A stretch of DNA of 64,000 bases from Streptomyces sp. DH-12 (GTDB lineage Bacteria > Actinomycetota > Actinomycetes > Streptomycetales > Streptomycetaceae), in the NCBI RefSeq assembly GCF_002899455.1, contig NZ_PPFB01000001.1, forward strand, positions 3,574,501 to 3,638,500, written 5' to 3'. Both the position numbers and the translations under genes were made by a program. Positions 43,640 to 51,051 of this stretch are shown here, one piece after another (position 1 is the first letter of the stretch; each line of letters opens with the position of its first letter). Under the pieces are notes generated by a model. It ran no database searches. It saw only the letters and a list, made by a program, of their open reading frames with translations, and was not told the DNA's origin.

Positions 43640-44016
43640 GTCCCCCTCCCCACGCCCGCGGCCGCCACCGTCCCCTCCACCGCCGCGACGGCCTCCTCCC
43701 GCAGCTCGAAGGGCAGCCCTCGCAGCATCGGCGCCCTCGCCACGACGGTCACCCGGACCTGCTCGGCGTCCCGGCCGACCGTGACCCGCGCACCGGCCGG
43801 CGCGGCCTCCCGGGCCACCTCGACCACCGCGTCCGGGGGATCCTGGCGGGCCGCCGCCCGGGCGGCGGCCCGGGCGGCGTCCACGCACTGGATCTGTGCG
43901 GCCACCACCATCAGCGCCCAGACCAGCGCCGTCACGAACAGCACCAGCACGGGCAGCACCAGGGCCGACTCCGCCGTCACGAACCCACGGTCGCGCCACC
44001 TGTCACATCCGGCCAT
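43636..44016 (-). CDS. TadE-like pilus-assembly pseudopilin
   Basis: 126 residues; short basic leader, then GFVTAESALVLPVLVLFVTALVWALM, the pilin-like signal with the conserved glutamate after the processing site, followed by a domain rich in Ala/Arg/Val. TadE proteins are minor pseudopilins of Flp/Tad pili. It overlaps the upstream DUF4244 gene by 14 bp and the next gene by four, so the operon is tightly coupled. Confidence 0.88.
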   Translation of the reverse strand: MAGCDRWRDRGFVTAESALVLPVLVLFVTALVWALMVVAAQIQCVDAARAAARAAARQDPPDAVVEVAREAAPAGARVTVGRDAEQVRVTVVARAPMLRGLPFELREEAVAAVEGTVAAAGVGRGT

Positions 44017-44212
44017 CGAGGGCCTGCTGCACGATGTTCCGCAGGGCCGTGCTGACCGGGGCGCTGTTGACCACCCGGTAGAGCACCACGGCGAACGCCA
44101 CCGCCGCCACGATGCCCATCGCGTACTCCGAGGTCACCATCCCGGCGTCCCTCCCCGTCCCGCGCACCCTCGCCGTCAGGGCACGCAGCCGCGCCCGTAC
44201 CACCCGATACAT
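44003..44212 (-). CDS. DUF4244 protein, likely Flp-type pilin
   Basis: 69 residues: a basic leader, then GMVTSEYAMGIVAAVAFAVVLYRVV, a class-III-signal-like segment with the conserved Glu+Tyr after the cleavage point, and a short tail. This is the pattern of Flp major pilins, and DUF4244 occupies the flp position in actinobacterial tad loci. ATG 44212 is preferred because GGAGG lies five bases upstream; ATG 44233 would add seven residues. Confidence 0.85.
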   Translation of the reverse strand: MYRVVRARLRALTARVRGTGRDAGMVTSEYAMGIVAAVAFAVVLYRVVNSAPVSTALRNIVQQALDGRM

Positions 44213-44247
44213 CCGAACCTCCATACGTGCCATGTCCTTGCCGTCCT

Positions 44248-44312
44248 CCGTCTTCGTGATCCGTCTTCGTGATCCGTCTTCGTCGTCCGCCTTCGTCGTC
44301 CGGCTCGGTCAT
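44248..44312. repeat. Five tandem 13-bp repeats in the tad operon
   Basis: The first two units are CCGTCTTCGTGAT exactly; units 3-5 (44274, 44287, 44300) differ by one to five bases. They occupy the gap between the TadC-like gene and the pilin gene, so they are part of the pilin mRNA leader. Confidence 0.88.
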
Positions 44313-44350
44313 CCGTCACCCGCGCCGGTCCCGCCGGTGTCCCGTCGCCC

Positions 44351-45133
44351 TCAGCCACCTCCTGCCAGCACCCCGCCCGCGAGCCCGATCACCACGGGCA
44401 GGACGCCGACGGCGATGAAGGCGGGCAGGAAGCACAGCCCTACCGGCGCGCTGATCAGGACCGCCGCCCGCCGGGCCCGCGCCGTCGCCGCGCGGGTCCA
44501 CTCGGCCCGCGCCTCGGCGGCGAGCCGGCCCACCGGTGCGGCCAGCGGAAGTCCGGACACATCGGCCCGCTCCAGCAGCCGGGCCAGCGGGACCGCGCCG
44601 GGCAGGGCGGCCAGCCGGCGCCAGGCCTCGCCCGGCTCACCGCCGAGCCGTACCTCCGCGGCACCCCGCGCCAAGGCGTCCCCGACCGGGCCGCCCAGGG
44701 TCTCCCCGACAGCCTGTGCCGCCGGTACCGGGCCGGCACCGGCCGCGATGCAGGCGGACAGCAGGTCGGCGGCGAGCGGGAGTCGACGCGCCGCCTGTGC
44801 GATGTCGGGCCCCTTCGCCTGAGCGGCCGCCCGTGTCCGCCGGTGCCAGCGCCACAGTCCGGCCGCCAGGAGCAGCCCCAGCCCCACGCCGCCGAGTCCG
44901 CCCACCGTCACCCACCCGGCGCCCGCGACCGCCACGTAGGGCAGCCGACCGCGCGCGGCCCGGAGCAGCGGGAGGTGCGTGCCGGTTCTCCTCCGCTGCC
45001 GGGCCGAGAGCGCGTCGAGCCGCCGCCGTGTCCGCCGCTCGCACCGGATGCGGTGCCACCACGCCCACGCCCCGACGAGCACGACCGCGATCCACGCGAC
45101 CGTCCCCAGCCTGTGGACGACGTCACCGTTCAC
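44351..45133 (-). CDS. TadC-like type II/IV secretion F-family membrane protein
   Basis: 260 residues. Two hydrophobic N-terminal segments, a cytoplasmic GspF-like helical domain (AARRLPLAADLLSACIAAGAGPVPAAQAVGETLGGPVGDAL), and a C-terminal helix LISAPVGLCFLPAFIAVGVLPVVIGLAGG. With the TadB-like protein it forms the inner-membrane platform of the pilus. GTG 45133 has GGAGG seven bases upstream and overlaps the TadB stop. Confidence 0.9.
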   Translation of the reverse strand: MNGDVVHRLGTVAWIAVVLVGAWAWWHRIRCERRTRRRLDALSARQRRRTGTHLPLLRAARGRLPYVAVAGAGWVTVGGLGGVGLGLLLAAGLWRWHRRTRAAAQAKGPDIAQAARRLPLAADLLSACIAAGAGPVPAAQAVGETLGGPVGDALARGAAEVRLGGEPGEAWRRLAALPGAVPLARLLERADVSGLPLAAPVGRLAAEARAEWTRAATARARRAAVLISAPVGLCFLPAFIAVGVLPVVIGLAGGVLAGGG

Positions 45134-45996
45134 GCCGCCGCCTCCTGGGCGCCGCGCATGATCCTCAGCGCCCACCACAGGCCCAGCCCCTCCAGCACCC
45201 CGCCGGCCGCCAGACAGACCGATCCCGACGACGTGTGCAGCAGGACGTGCAGCGGATCGGCGCCCAGGGCCGCGCCCAGTGCCAGCCCCACCACGGGGAG
45301 CCCCGCGAGCATCACCGCCGTGGTACGGGCGCCGGACAACTGTGCGCGCAGGTCGGCCCGTTGGTCCCGCTCGGCGCGCAGTGCCGCTTCCAGCCGGTCG
45401 AGACCGTCCGCGAGGCCCGCGCCCTGGTCCACCGCCACGCGCCAGCACGCGGCGAGACCGCGCAGTCCTTCGGCGCCGGGCTGCCGGGCGGCCGCCGCGA
45501 GCGCGTCCGGCACGTCCCCGCCGAACCGCGCCGCCGCCAGCACGGCCGCCTGCATGTCACCGAGCCCTCCGGAGTCCCGGGCGGCCGGCAGCAACGCCTC
45601 TCCCGGCTGCCTCCCTGCCCGCAGCTCCCCGGCGAGCGCCCCGCACAACGCGATCACCGCGTCCGCGCGACCGTCCCGCTCCTTGCGTGCGGCGGCGGCC
45701 CGCCGCACCCTCCGCAGCGCGGGCACCCCGGCCGCCCCCGCGACGGCCGGCAGCACCGACGCCCCGAACACCGCCAGCACGACTCCGACGGCCAACGACG
45801 CCCACTCGACACGGAGCCGCCGCCGAAGCCGGTCCCCGGTCCGCAGCACGGCCCCTGGTCGCCCCGACGCTCCGCTGCCGTCCCCGGTGAGCGCCCGCAC
45901 CCGCCTGGCCTCCGCGTGCCCGCCGCCGCCCAGCAGCCAGGCCGCGGCCCCCAGGCACGCCGCCGCGCCCATCGACGTCCCGGTCGCCCCGCTCAT
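45130..45996 (-). CDS. TadB-like type II/IV secretion F-family membrane protein
   Basis: 288 residues. After an N-terminal hydrophobic anchor it has the GspF/TadB cytoplasmic domain (DAVIALCGALAGELRAGRQPGEALLPAA..GLRGLAACWRVAVDQGAGLADGLDRLE) and C-terminal hydrophobic helices. It pairs with TadC at the base of the Tad pilus. ATG 45996 overlaps the TadA stop (ATGA). No TadZ/RcpA genes are present; actinobacteria lack the outer-membrane part. Confidence 0.9.
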   Translation of the reverse strand: MSGATGTSMGAAACLGAAAWLLGGGGHAEARRVRALTGDGSGASGRPGAVLRTGDRLRRRLRVEWASLAVGVVLAVFGASVLPAVAGAAGVPALRRVRRAAAARKERDGRADAVIALCGALAGELRAGRQPGEALLPAARDSGGLGDMQAAVLAAARFGGDVPDALAAAARQPGAEGLRGLAACWRVAVDQGAGLADGLDRLEAALRAERDQRADLRAQLSGARTTAVMLAGLPVVGLALGAALGADPLHVLLHTSSGSVCLAAGGVLEGLGLWWALRIMRGAQEAAA

Positions 45997-47210
45997 GCCC
46001 CGACCGCCTCTCGCCCGGCCCGGACCTCGTCGTCGTGCGCGGTACGCAGCAGGTGCCGCAGGCGCGGCCAGCCCGGCTGGGCGACGAAGGTCTCCGGTCC
46101 CCAGCACAGCGCCGGCGCCGTCCGCACCAGCCCCGAGGCGTCCCGCTCCAGCACGTGCACCTCGGCGATCCGGCGCCTGCCGCTCCGGTCCCGCACCAGA
46201 TGCACCACCACCGACAAGGCCGCCGCGAGCTGGCTGTGCAGGGCGAACCGGTCCAGCCCCGCCGCCGTGCCGAGCGCCTCCAGCCGGGCGGGGACGTCAC
46301 TCGCCGCGTTGGCGTGGACCGTGCCCGAGCCGCCTTCATGACCCGTGTTGAGGGCGGCGAGCAGATGCACCACCTCGGGGCCGCGCACCTCGCCCACGAC
46401 CAGTCGGTCCGGTCTCATCCGCAGGGCCTGGCGCACCAGGTCCTCCAGGGTCACCAGTCCCGCGCCCTCCTGGTTGGCGGGCCGGGTCTCCAGCCGCACG
46501 ACGTGGGGGTGGTCGGGCCGCAGCTCGGCCGAGTCCTCCGCCAGCACGATCCGCTCGTCCGGCCGGACCAGTCCCAGCAGGGCGCTGAGCAGGGTCGTCT
46601 TGCCCGTGCCCGTACCGCCGCTGACCAGGAAGGACAGCCGCGCCTCCATCAGGGCCCGCAGCACCCGGTCGCCGCCCGGCGGCACCGTCCCGGCCGCCAC
46701 CAGTTCGTCGAGGGTGAAGGCACGCGGCCGTACCACCCGCAGGGACAGGCAGGTGCCGCCCACCGCGACCGGGGGCAGGACCGCGTGCAGCCGGGTCCCG
46801 TCGGGGAGCCGGGCGTCGGCCCAGGGCCGCGCGTCGTCCAGGCGCCGGCCGGCCACCGCGGCGAGCCGCTGCGCCAGGCGCCGGACGGACGGCTCGTCCG
46901 GGAACGAGACCGAGGTGAGCGTCAGGCCTCCGCCGCGGTCCACCCAGACCCGGTCCGGCGCCGACACCAGTACGTCGGTCACGGTCGGGTCGGACAGCAG
47001 CCGTTCCAGCGGTCCGCTGCCGACCAGCTCGGACCGCAACCGCTCGGCCGCGCCCAGCACTTCCGCGTCGCCGAGCACCCGGCCCTGTTCGCGCAGCGCC
47101 TGCGCCACCCGGGCCGGCGTCGGTTCGGCGCCGCTCTCGGCCAGCCACCGCCGCACCCCGTCGAGCAGACCGGGCGGCGTCCCCGCCCCGGTCATCTCAG
47201 TGCCGCTCAT
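45993..47210 (-). CDS. TadA/CpaF-type secretion ATPase
   Basis: 405 residues. Hexameric ATPase of the GspE/VirB11 family driving pilus assembly: Walker A GGTGTGKTT (198-206), the Asp box VLAEDSAELRP, Walker B DRLVVGEVRGPE and His box TGHEGGSGTVHANAA. ATG 47210 overlaps the stop of the upstream Ssd-like gene (ATGA). The cytoplasmic location and motif set leave little doubt; the pilus's role in Streptomyces (perhaps secretion or adhesion) is open. Confidence 0.93.
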   Translation of the reverse strand: MSGTEMTGAGTPPGLLDGVRRWLAESGAEPTPARVAQALREQGRVLGDAEVLGAAERLRSELVGSGPLERLLSDPTVTDVLVSAPDRVWVDRGGGLTLTSVSFPDEPSVRRLAQRLAAVAGRRLDDARPWADARLPDGTRLHAVLPPVAVGGTCLSLRVVRPRAFTLDELVAAGTVPPGGDRVLRALMEARLSFLVSGGTGTGKTTLLSALLGLVRPDERIVLAEDSAELRPDHPHVVRLETRPANQEGAGLVTLEDLVRQALRMRPDRLVVGEVRGPEVVHLLAALNTGHEGGSGTVHANAASDVPARLEALGTAAGLDRFALHSQLAAALSVVVHLVRDRSGRRRIAEVHVLERDASGLVRTAPALCWGPETFVAQPGWPRLRHLLRTAHDDEVRAGREAVGA

Positions 47211-48307
47211 GCCGTCCTCGCCTCCGCCAGCGCGCGCTCCCAGAACTCCTTGCAGAAGCGGGCCAGCGGTCCCCGGCCCGACGCCCCCGGCGGCCGGCCC
47301 GTGTCGTACGGGCGCTGGAGGGCGGCCTCGACGGGCACGTCCCCGACGAGGGGCAGACCGAGCAGCCGGGCCACCTCGCGGTCGTCCAGGCCGGGTGCGT
47401 ACGGTCCGCGGACGGCGACGCGCAGGTCGCGCAGGACCATGCCCACGGCAGAGGCGACGCGGCCGGCCGCCGCGACGGCCCGCAGCTCCGCGGGGACCAC
47501 GAGGAGCCCGAGGTCGAGCTGGGCGAGGACTTCGGCGACACCTTCGTCGACACGTCTGGGCAGGTCGACCACGACGGTTCCGCCGCCGCGCCGGGCGGCG
47601 GCGAGCACCGCGCGCACGGCTCGGGGCGGCACCGAGAGGCAGTCGCCGCGGTCCCAGCTCAGCACCCGCAGCGCGTGCAGCTCCGGGAGCGACTCCTCCA
47701 GCGCCCCGCCGCCGACCCGGCCGTGCGACGAGGCGAAGGCGGGCCAGCGCAGCCCTTTGGCCGTCTCACCGCCGAGCGCCACGTCCAGTCCGCCGCCCAG
47801 CGGGTCGGCGTCCACCAGCAGCGTGCGCAGCCCCTCGCGGGCGGAGGTGACGGCGAGCGCGCACGCCAGGGTGGACGCTCCCGCTCCGCCCCGGCCGCCG
47901 ATGACGCCGACGGTCAGGGCGGGCCGTCCGACGCCCTCGGCCACGTCGGCGATGCGGTCGACGAGCCACTGCTCCCCGTCGGGCAGCATCAGCACGTGGT
48001 CGGCGCCGATCTCGACGGCCCGCCGCCAGACGCCGGGGTCGTCCTGGTCGCGGCCGACCAGCACCACCCCCGGTCTGCGGGGTGCGCCGCGGGCCCGCCG
48101 GGCGGCGTCGTCGCCGACCAGGACCAGGGGCGCGGCCTCCCAGCTGCCGCGCGGTCCGGGCAGTCCGTGGTGGACCTCCGGTGTGGCGCCGGCGGCCGCG
48201 CACAGCCGCAGCAGGTCGTCGAGGAGTCCGGTGTCCTCGGTGACGATCAGCGGTGCGCCCGGCCGGTTCCCTCCGGGCGGCGGGTCGTGTGTGACGGTTC
48301 CGGTCAT
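47207..48307 (-). CDS. ssd: Septum-site-determining protein Ssd (CpaE/MinD-like, P-loop lysines missing)
   Basis: 366 residues. An N-terminal receiver-like domain (about 15-120, PLIVTEDTGLLDDLLRLCAAA) is followed by a MinD/ParA fold. Its P-loop reads GGRGGAGAST (137-146): the signature lysine is Arg and the phosphate-binding lysine is Ala, so it may not hydrolyse ATP. LLVDADPLGGGLD keeps the second motif. M. tuberculosis Rv3660c (Ssd) is the syntenic homologue linked to septum control. It is the first gene of the tad operon. ATG 48307 follows GGGGA; a 6C RNA gene stands further upstream on the same strand. Confidence 0.88.
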   Translation of the reverse strand: MTGTVTHDPPPGGNRPGAPLIVTEDTGLLDDLLRLCAAAGATPEVHHGLPGPRGSWEAAPLVLVGDDAARRARGAPRRPGVVLVGRDQDDPGVWRRAVEIGADHVLMLPDGEQWLVDRIADVAEGVGRPALTVGVIGGRGGAGASTLACALAVTSAREGLRTLLVDADPLGGGLDVALGGETAKGLRWPAFASSHGRVGGGALEESLPELHALRVLSWDRGDCLSVPPRAVRAVLAAARRGGGTVVVDLPRRVDEGVAEVLAQLDLGLLVVPAELRAVAAAGRVASAVGMVLRDLRVAVRGPYAPGLDDREVARLLGLPLVGDVPVEAALQRPYDTGRPPGASGRGPLARFCKEFWERALAEARTA

Positions 48308-48694
48308 GTCGTCCCCAGTGCTCCCTACCTCGCGCGGCCCTCGGGCCCCGCCGATTCCAGGTGTGGGCAGACCGCGCTGCGGCCTCCCGCGGACCGGCCG
48401 GCGAAAACCGGCCGTACGCGTCCCGGCACAACGGAAGCGGGTGTGAACTCGCGGCGATGCGGGTCGCGTGGGAATGACAGTGCAGCGATCCCGGAAATCG
48501 TGGGGATCTTGGTGGAAAACTGTGGACGGGGCGATGACTGTGGATATCGCGGCCACCCATACCGGTGAAACCGTCCTGGCTTCTGTGCGATGACCGCAGA
48601 GCAGTCCAGCCGCTACCCTCCGTCATTAGTCGCGCGCATGACAATCACGCGGCTCACGCGAACACACGCGAGCGCGAGAGGGGAAGAAGAGGCG
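48308..48694. promoter_or_regulatory. Control region between ssd and 6C RNA
   Basis: 387 bp without a gene. It should hold the promoter of the ssd-tad operon (minus strand). AT-richer sequence around 48480-48620 (TGTGGAAAACTGTGG-like and TTAGTC) is the best place for a promoter, but no exact -10/-35 can be fixed. Confidence 0.4.
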
Positions 48695-48786
48695 AAAATG
48701 CGTCCGGACATGCGACGACCCCCGCCGGGGGGGAGAGCGGGGGTCGTCCCCACGGCCGACTCGGGGGGGGAGGAGTCGGACCGGGT
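48695..48786 (-). ncRNA. 6C small RNA
   Basis: On the minus strand two hairpins have loops made of runs of cytosine. The first stem is CCGACTC/GAGTCGG (48779-48773 with 48762-48756), loop with eight C's. The second is a perfect 12-bp stem (48748-48737 with 48725-48714), loop with seven or eight C's. An ATTTT tract (complement of 48695-48699) follows. This is the defining architecture of 6C RNA, and the position between an ssd homologue and a HAD phosphatase gene is that of the M. tuberculosis 6C RNA (between Rv3660c and Rv3661). TAAC (near 48785-48790) may belong to its -10. Ends are approximate. Confidence 0.85.
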
Positions 48787-48883
48787 TAGCACGGTCGCGA
48801 ACGATCCGTGACTTCCATGGTGTACCCGAGGGCCCCCTCAGGCAAACCCACGCGCCACACCTTACGCCGAATGGGCTGCGCCT

Positions 48884-49717
48884 ATGCTCAAGGACGTGGA
48901 GAACCACTTGTTGCCTCGCACGGCCGCCTTCTTCGACCTGGACAAGACGGTCATTGCGAAGTCGAGCACACTCACCTTCAGCAAGTCCTTCTACCAAGGC
49001 GGACTGATCAACCGCAGGGCCGTCCTGCGGACCGCGTACTCCCAGTTCGTGTTCCTCGCCGGCGGCGCGGATCACGACCAGATGGAGCGCATGCGGAAGT
49101 ACCTGTCCGCACTGTGCCGCGGCTGGAACGTCCAGCAGGTCAAGGAGATCGTCGCCGAGACCCTGCACGACCTGATCGACCCGATCATCTACGACGAGGC
49201 CGCCACGCTCATCGAGCAGCACCACACCGCGGGCCGGGACGTCGTGATCGTGTCGACCTCGGGCGCCGAGGTGGTCGAGCCGATCGGCGAACTGCTGGGC
49301 GCCGACCGGGTCGTGGCCACCCGCATGGTGGTGGGCGACGACGGCTGCTTCACCGGCGAGGTGGAGTACTACGCCTACGGTCCGACCAAGGCGGAGGCGG
49401 TCCGGGAACTGGCCGCGTCCGAGGGCTACGACCTGGCCCGCTGCTACGCCTACAGCGACTCGGTGACCGACATCCCGATGCTGGAGGCAGTCGGCCATCC
49501 GCACGCCGTGAACCCGGACCGCGCACTGCGCCGGGAGGCGCTGGCGCGTGAGTGGCCGATCCTCGATTTCCACCGTCCGGTGCGGCTGAAGCAGCGGTTC
49601 CCGGCGTTCTCCGTTCCGCCGCGTCCCGCCCTTGTCGCGGCGGCCGCGATAGGTGCGGCGGCGGCCACCGCGGGTCTTGTCTGGTACGCGGGCAGGCGCC
49701 GCGCGACGGTTGCCTGA
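48884..49717 (+). CDS. HAD-IB phosphatase with C-terminal membrane anchor (SerB1-like, development-associated)
   Basis: 277 residues. HAD nucleophile motif FFDLDKTVI (Asp18, Asp20), motif II VSTSG, and motif IV YSDSVTDIPMLEAVG. The C-terminal end has a hydrophobic helix AAAAIGAAAATAGLVWYAGRR, so it is anchored with the catalytic domain in the cytoplasm. The S. coelicolor homologue is annotated as morphological-differentiation-associated; Rv3661 is the syntenic mycobacterial gene. The substrate (phosphoserine or a lipid phosphate) is not known. No ribosome-binding site is evident, which suggests a leaderless or short-leader mRNA. Confidence 0.88.
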   Translation: MLKDVENHLLPRTAAFFDLDKTVIAKSSTLTFSKSFYQGGLINRRAVLRTAYSQFVFLAGGADHDQMERMRKYLSALCRGWNVQQVKEIVAETLHDLIDPIIYDEAATLIEQHHTAGRDVVIVSTSGAEVVEPIGELLGADRVVATRMVVGDDGCFTGEVEYYAYGPTKAEAVRELAASEGYDLARCYAYSDSVTDIPMLEAVGHPHAVNPDRALRREALAREWPILDFHRPVRLKQRFPAFSVPPRPALVAAAAIGAAAATAGLVWYAGRRRATVA

Positions 49718-49736
49718 ACGTACTTTTTGTCGCCGC

Positions 49737-49755
49737 GCGTCCCGCTCAGGGACGC
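49737..49755 (+). terminator. Short hairpin after the HAD gene
   Basis: GCGTCCC (49737-49743) pairs with GGGACGC (49749-49755), 20 bp downstream of the stop codon. Confidence 0.55.
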
Positions 49756-50049
49756 GTTCGCCATTTCTGCGTCCGTTTACTGCTTGTTTGAACCAAAAAG
49801 TAAAGGAACGCGGCCAGGACTTCCCCTCTCCGGGAAGCCGGAGTACAAAGGAGTTGACGGCCCGCGAGACCAAGGACGTCCGAGAGGACGAGCCTCAGAA
49901 CGCTTTAGGCCCCACGGACCGAGCATGAAAACCGCGCACCCACGCGACGTCGACCCGTCGATTACGGGCCAGCCGCACCAGGGGACGGGCAAAGAACCCG
50001 ACCTGATGGGCACATATCGAGGACGCTTGGTAACGCGGTGGACATGCCA
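49756..50049. ncRNA. Candidate small RNA region (position of scr3559, 6S-like RNA)
   Basis: No credible gene occupies this interval, yet it is unusually AT-rich at 49760-49810 (TTTACTGCTTGTTTGAACC and AAAAAGTAAAGG form a 6-bp inverted repeat) and contains CTTCCC/GGGAAG hairpin arms (around 49819-49836). In S. coelicolor a small RNA, scr3559, described as 6S-like, is reported from the corresponding gap between SCO3558 and SCO3559. Strand and ends cannot be fixed from sequence. Confidence 0.45.
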
Positions 50050-50077
50050 GCGGCGGTACGAGTACTCGTACCGCCGC
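50050..50077. terminator. Perfect 28-bp palindrome, terminator or operator
   Basis: Fourteen-base arms meet without a loop around the centre CGAGTACTCG. The palindrome lies 49 bp beyond the convergent Fic-like gene's stop, so it is well placed to end transcription from both sides; its core GAGTAC also occurs in the palindrome at 50940-50959. Confidence 0.65.
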
Positions 50078-50125
50078 ATCTCCGTGCAAGGCCCGCACTC
50101 CGGCCCGCGCCGCCCTTTCCGCCGG

Positions 50126-50950
50126 TCAGGCGGCTCCGCGCTGGAGCGCCTCGCACACCGCCGTCGACTCGCGCGCGCCCAGTTCGACCGCGCGCCCGCA
50201 GTGGGCGATCCAGGCGGCCATGCCTTCGGGCGTGCCGGACATGTAGCCCTCCAGCGCCTTCAGATAGGCGTCCTGCCCCAGCTCGGCGTGTCCGACCTCG
50301 GCGGGGCACACCGACTTCGGGTCGAGTCCGCTGCCGACCAGGACGATCCGCTCGGCCGTACGCGCGACCAGGCCGTTGTGGGACGTGAAGGGACGCAGCG
50401 CCAGCAGCTCGCCGTGCACCACGGCGGCCGTGACCAGCGCCGGCGCCGAACCGCCCGCGATGACGACCCCGGCCAGCCCCTCCAGGCGGCCGTGCATCTC
50501 CCCGGCACCCGGCAGGGGCAGGTCGATCAGGGGCTCGTCGACCGGTTCGCCCGCCTGCCGGGGCCGGCCCACCTGCTCGGCCTTGTCGGCCGCGGCGACC
50601 AGGTGCAGCCGCGCCAGCACCCGCAGCGGCGACTGCCGCCAGATCGACAGCAACTGGCCCGCCTCGGCGGTCAGCCGCAGCGCCGCGCCCACGGTGCGCG
50701 CCTCGTCGTCACCGCTGAAGTCGCTGCGCCGCCGCACCTCCTCCAGGGCCCAGTCCGCGCCGGACAGCGCCGCCGAACCCCGGGCGCCGCGCAGGGCCGC
50801 CTCGGAAGTGATCTCGTTGCTGCGCCGCCGCATGACCCGGTGCCCGTAGACCCGGTCCACGGCCTTGCGCACGGACTCCACGGAGTCGGCCACACCGGGC
50901 AGGTTGCCCAGTGCCGCGAGGGGATCGGCGGTCGCGCCCGTCGTACTCAT
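50126..50950 (-). CDS. Degenerate Fic/Fido-fold protein (often annotated as oxidoreductase)
   Basis: 274 residues. The stretch ELLALRPFTSHNGLVARTAERI resembles the Fic motif HPFxxGNGRxxR with His, one Gly and the first Arg replaced (R-PF-TSH-NG-LVA-R), preceded by Fic-like helices (GEMHGRLEGLAGVVI..ALVTAAVVHGELL). It is therefore a Fido-like fold that has probably lost AMP-transfer. The C-terminal helices are typical of its actinobacterial family (SCO3559 type). ATG 50950 lies in the middle of a perfect 20-bp palindrome and has a weak ribosome-binding site. It is divergent from the ATPase gene at 51052. Confidence 0.75.
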   Translation of the reverse strand: MSTTGATADPLAALGNLPGVADSVESVRKAVDRVYGHRVMRRRSNEITSEAALRGARGSAALSGADWALEEVRRRSDFSGDDEARTVGAALRLTAEAGQLLSIWRQSPLRVLARLHLVAAADKAEQVGRPRQAGEPVDEPLIDLPLPGAGEMHGRLEGLAGVVIAGGSAPALVTAAVVHGELLALRPFTSHNGLVARTAERIVLVGSGLDPKSVCPAEVGHAELGQDAYLKALEGYMSGTPEGMAAWIAHCGRAVELGARESTAVCEALQRGAA

Positions 50951-50959
50951 GAGTACGAC
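50940..50959. promoter_or_regulatory. Perfect 20-bp palindrome centred on the Fic-like gene start
   Basis: GTCGTACTCATGAGTACGAC reads the same on both strands and is centred on the ATG at 50948-50950. Autoregulation or translational control by a hairpin is possible. Confidence 0.5.
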
Positions 50960-51051
50960 CCTACGCACCCCGGACGCCCGCCCCACGATGGAGTGGTCTT
51001 CTTCACACCCTCCCGTGACGCACAGATATCGATCCACTACTCTTCGTGAAC

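Noticed and set aside
48698..48811. A 37-codon plus-strand frame with a GAAGAGG ribosome-binding-like site
   Set aside because: It lies antisense to the 6C RNA hairpins and terminator; both stems would be inside the coding sequence, and the protein is low-complexity.
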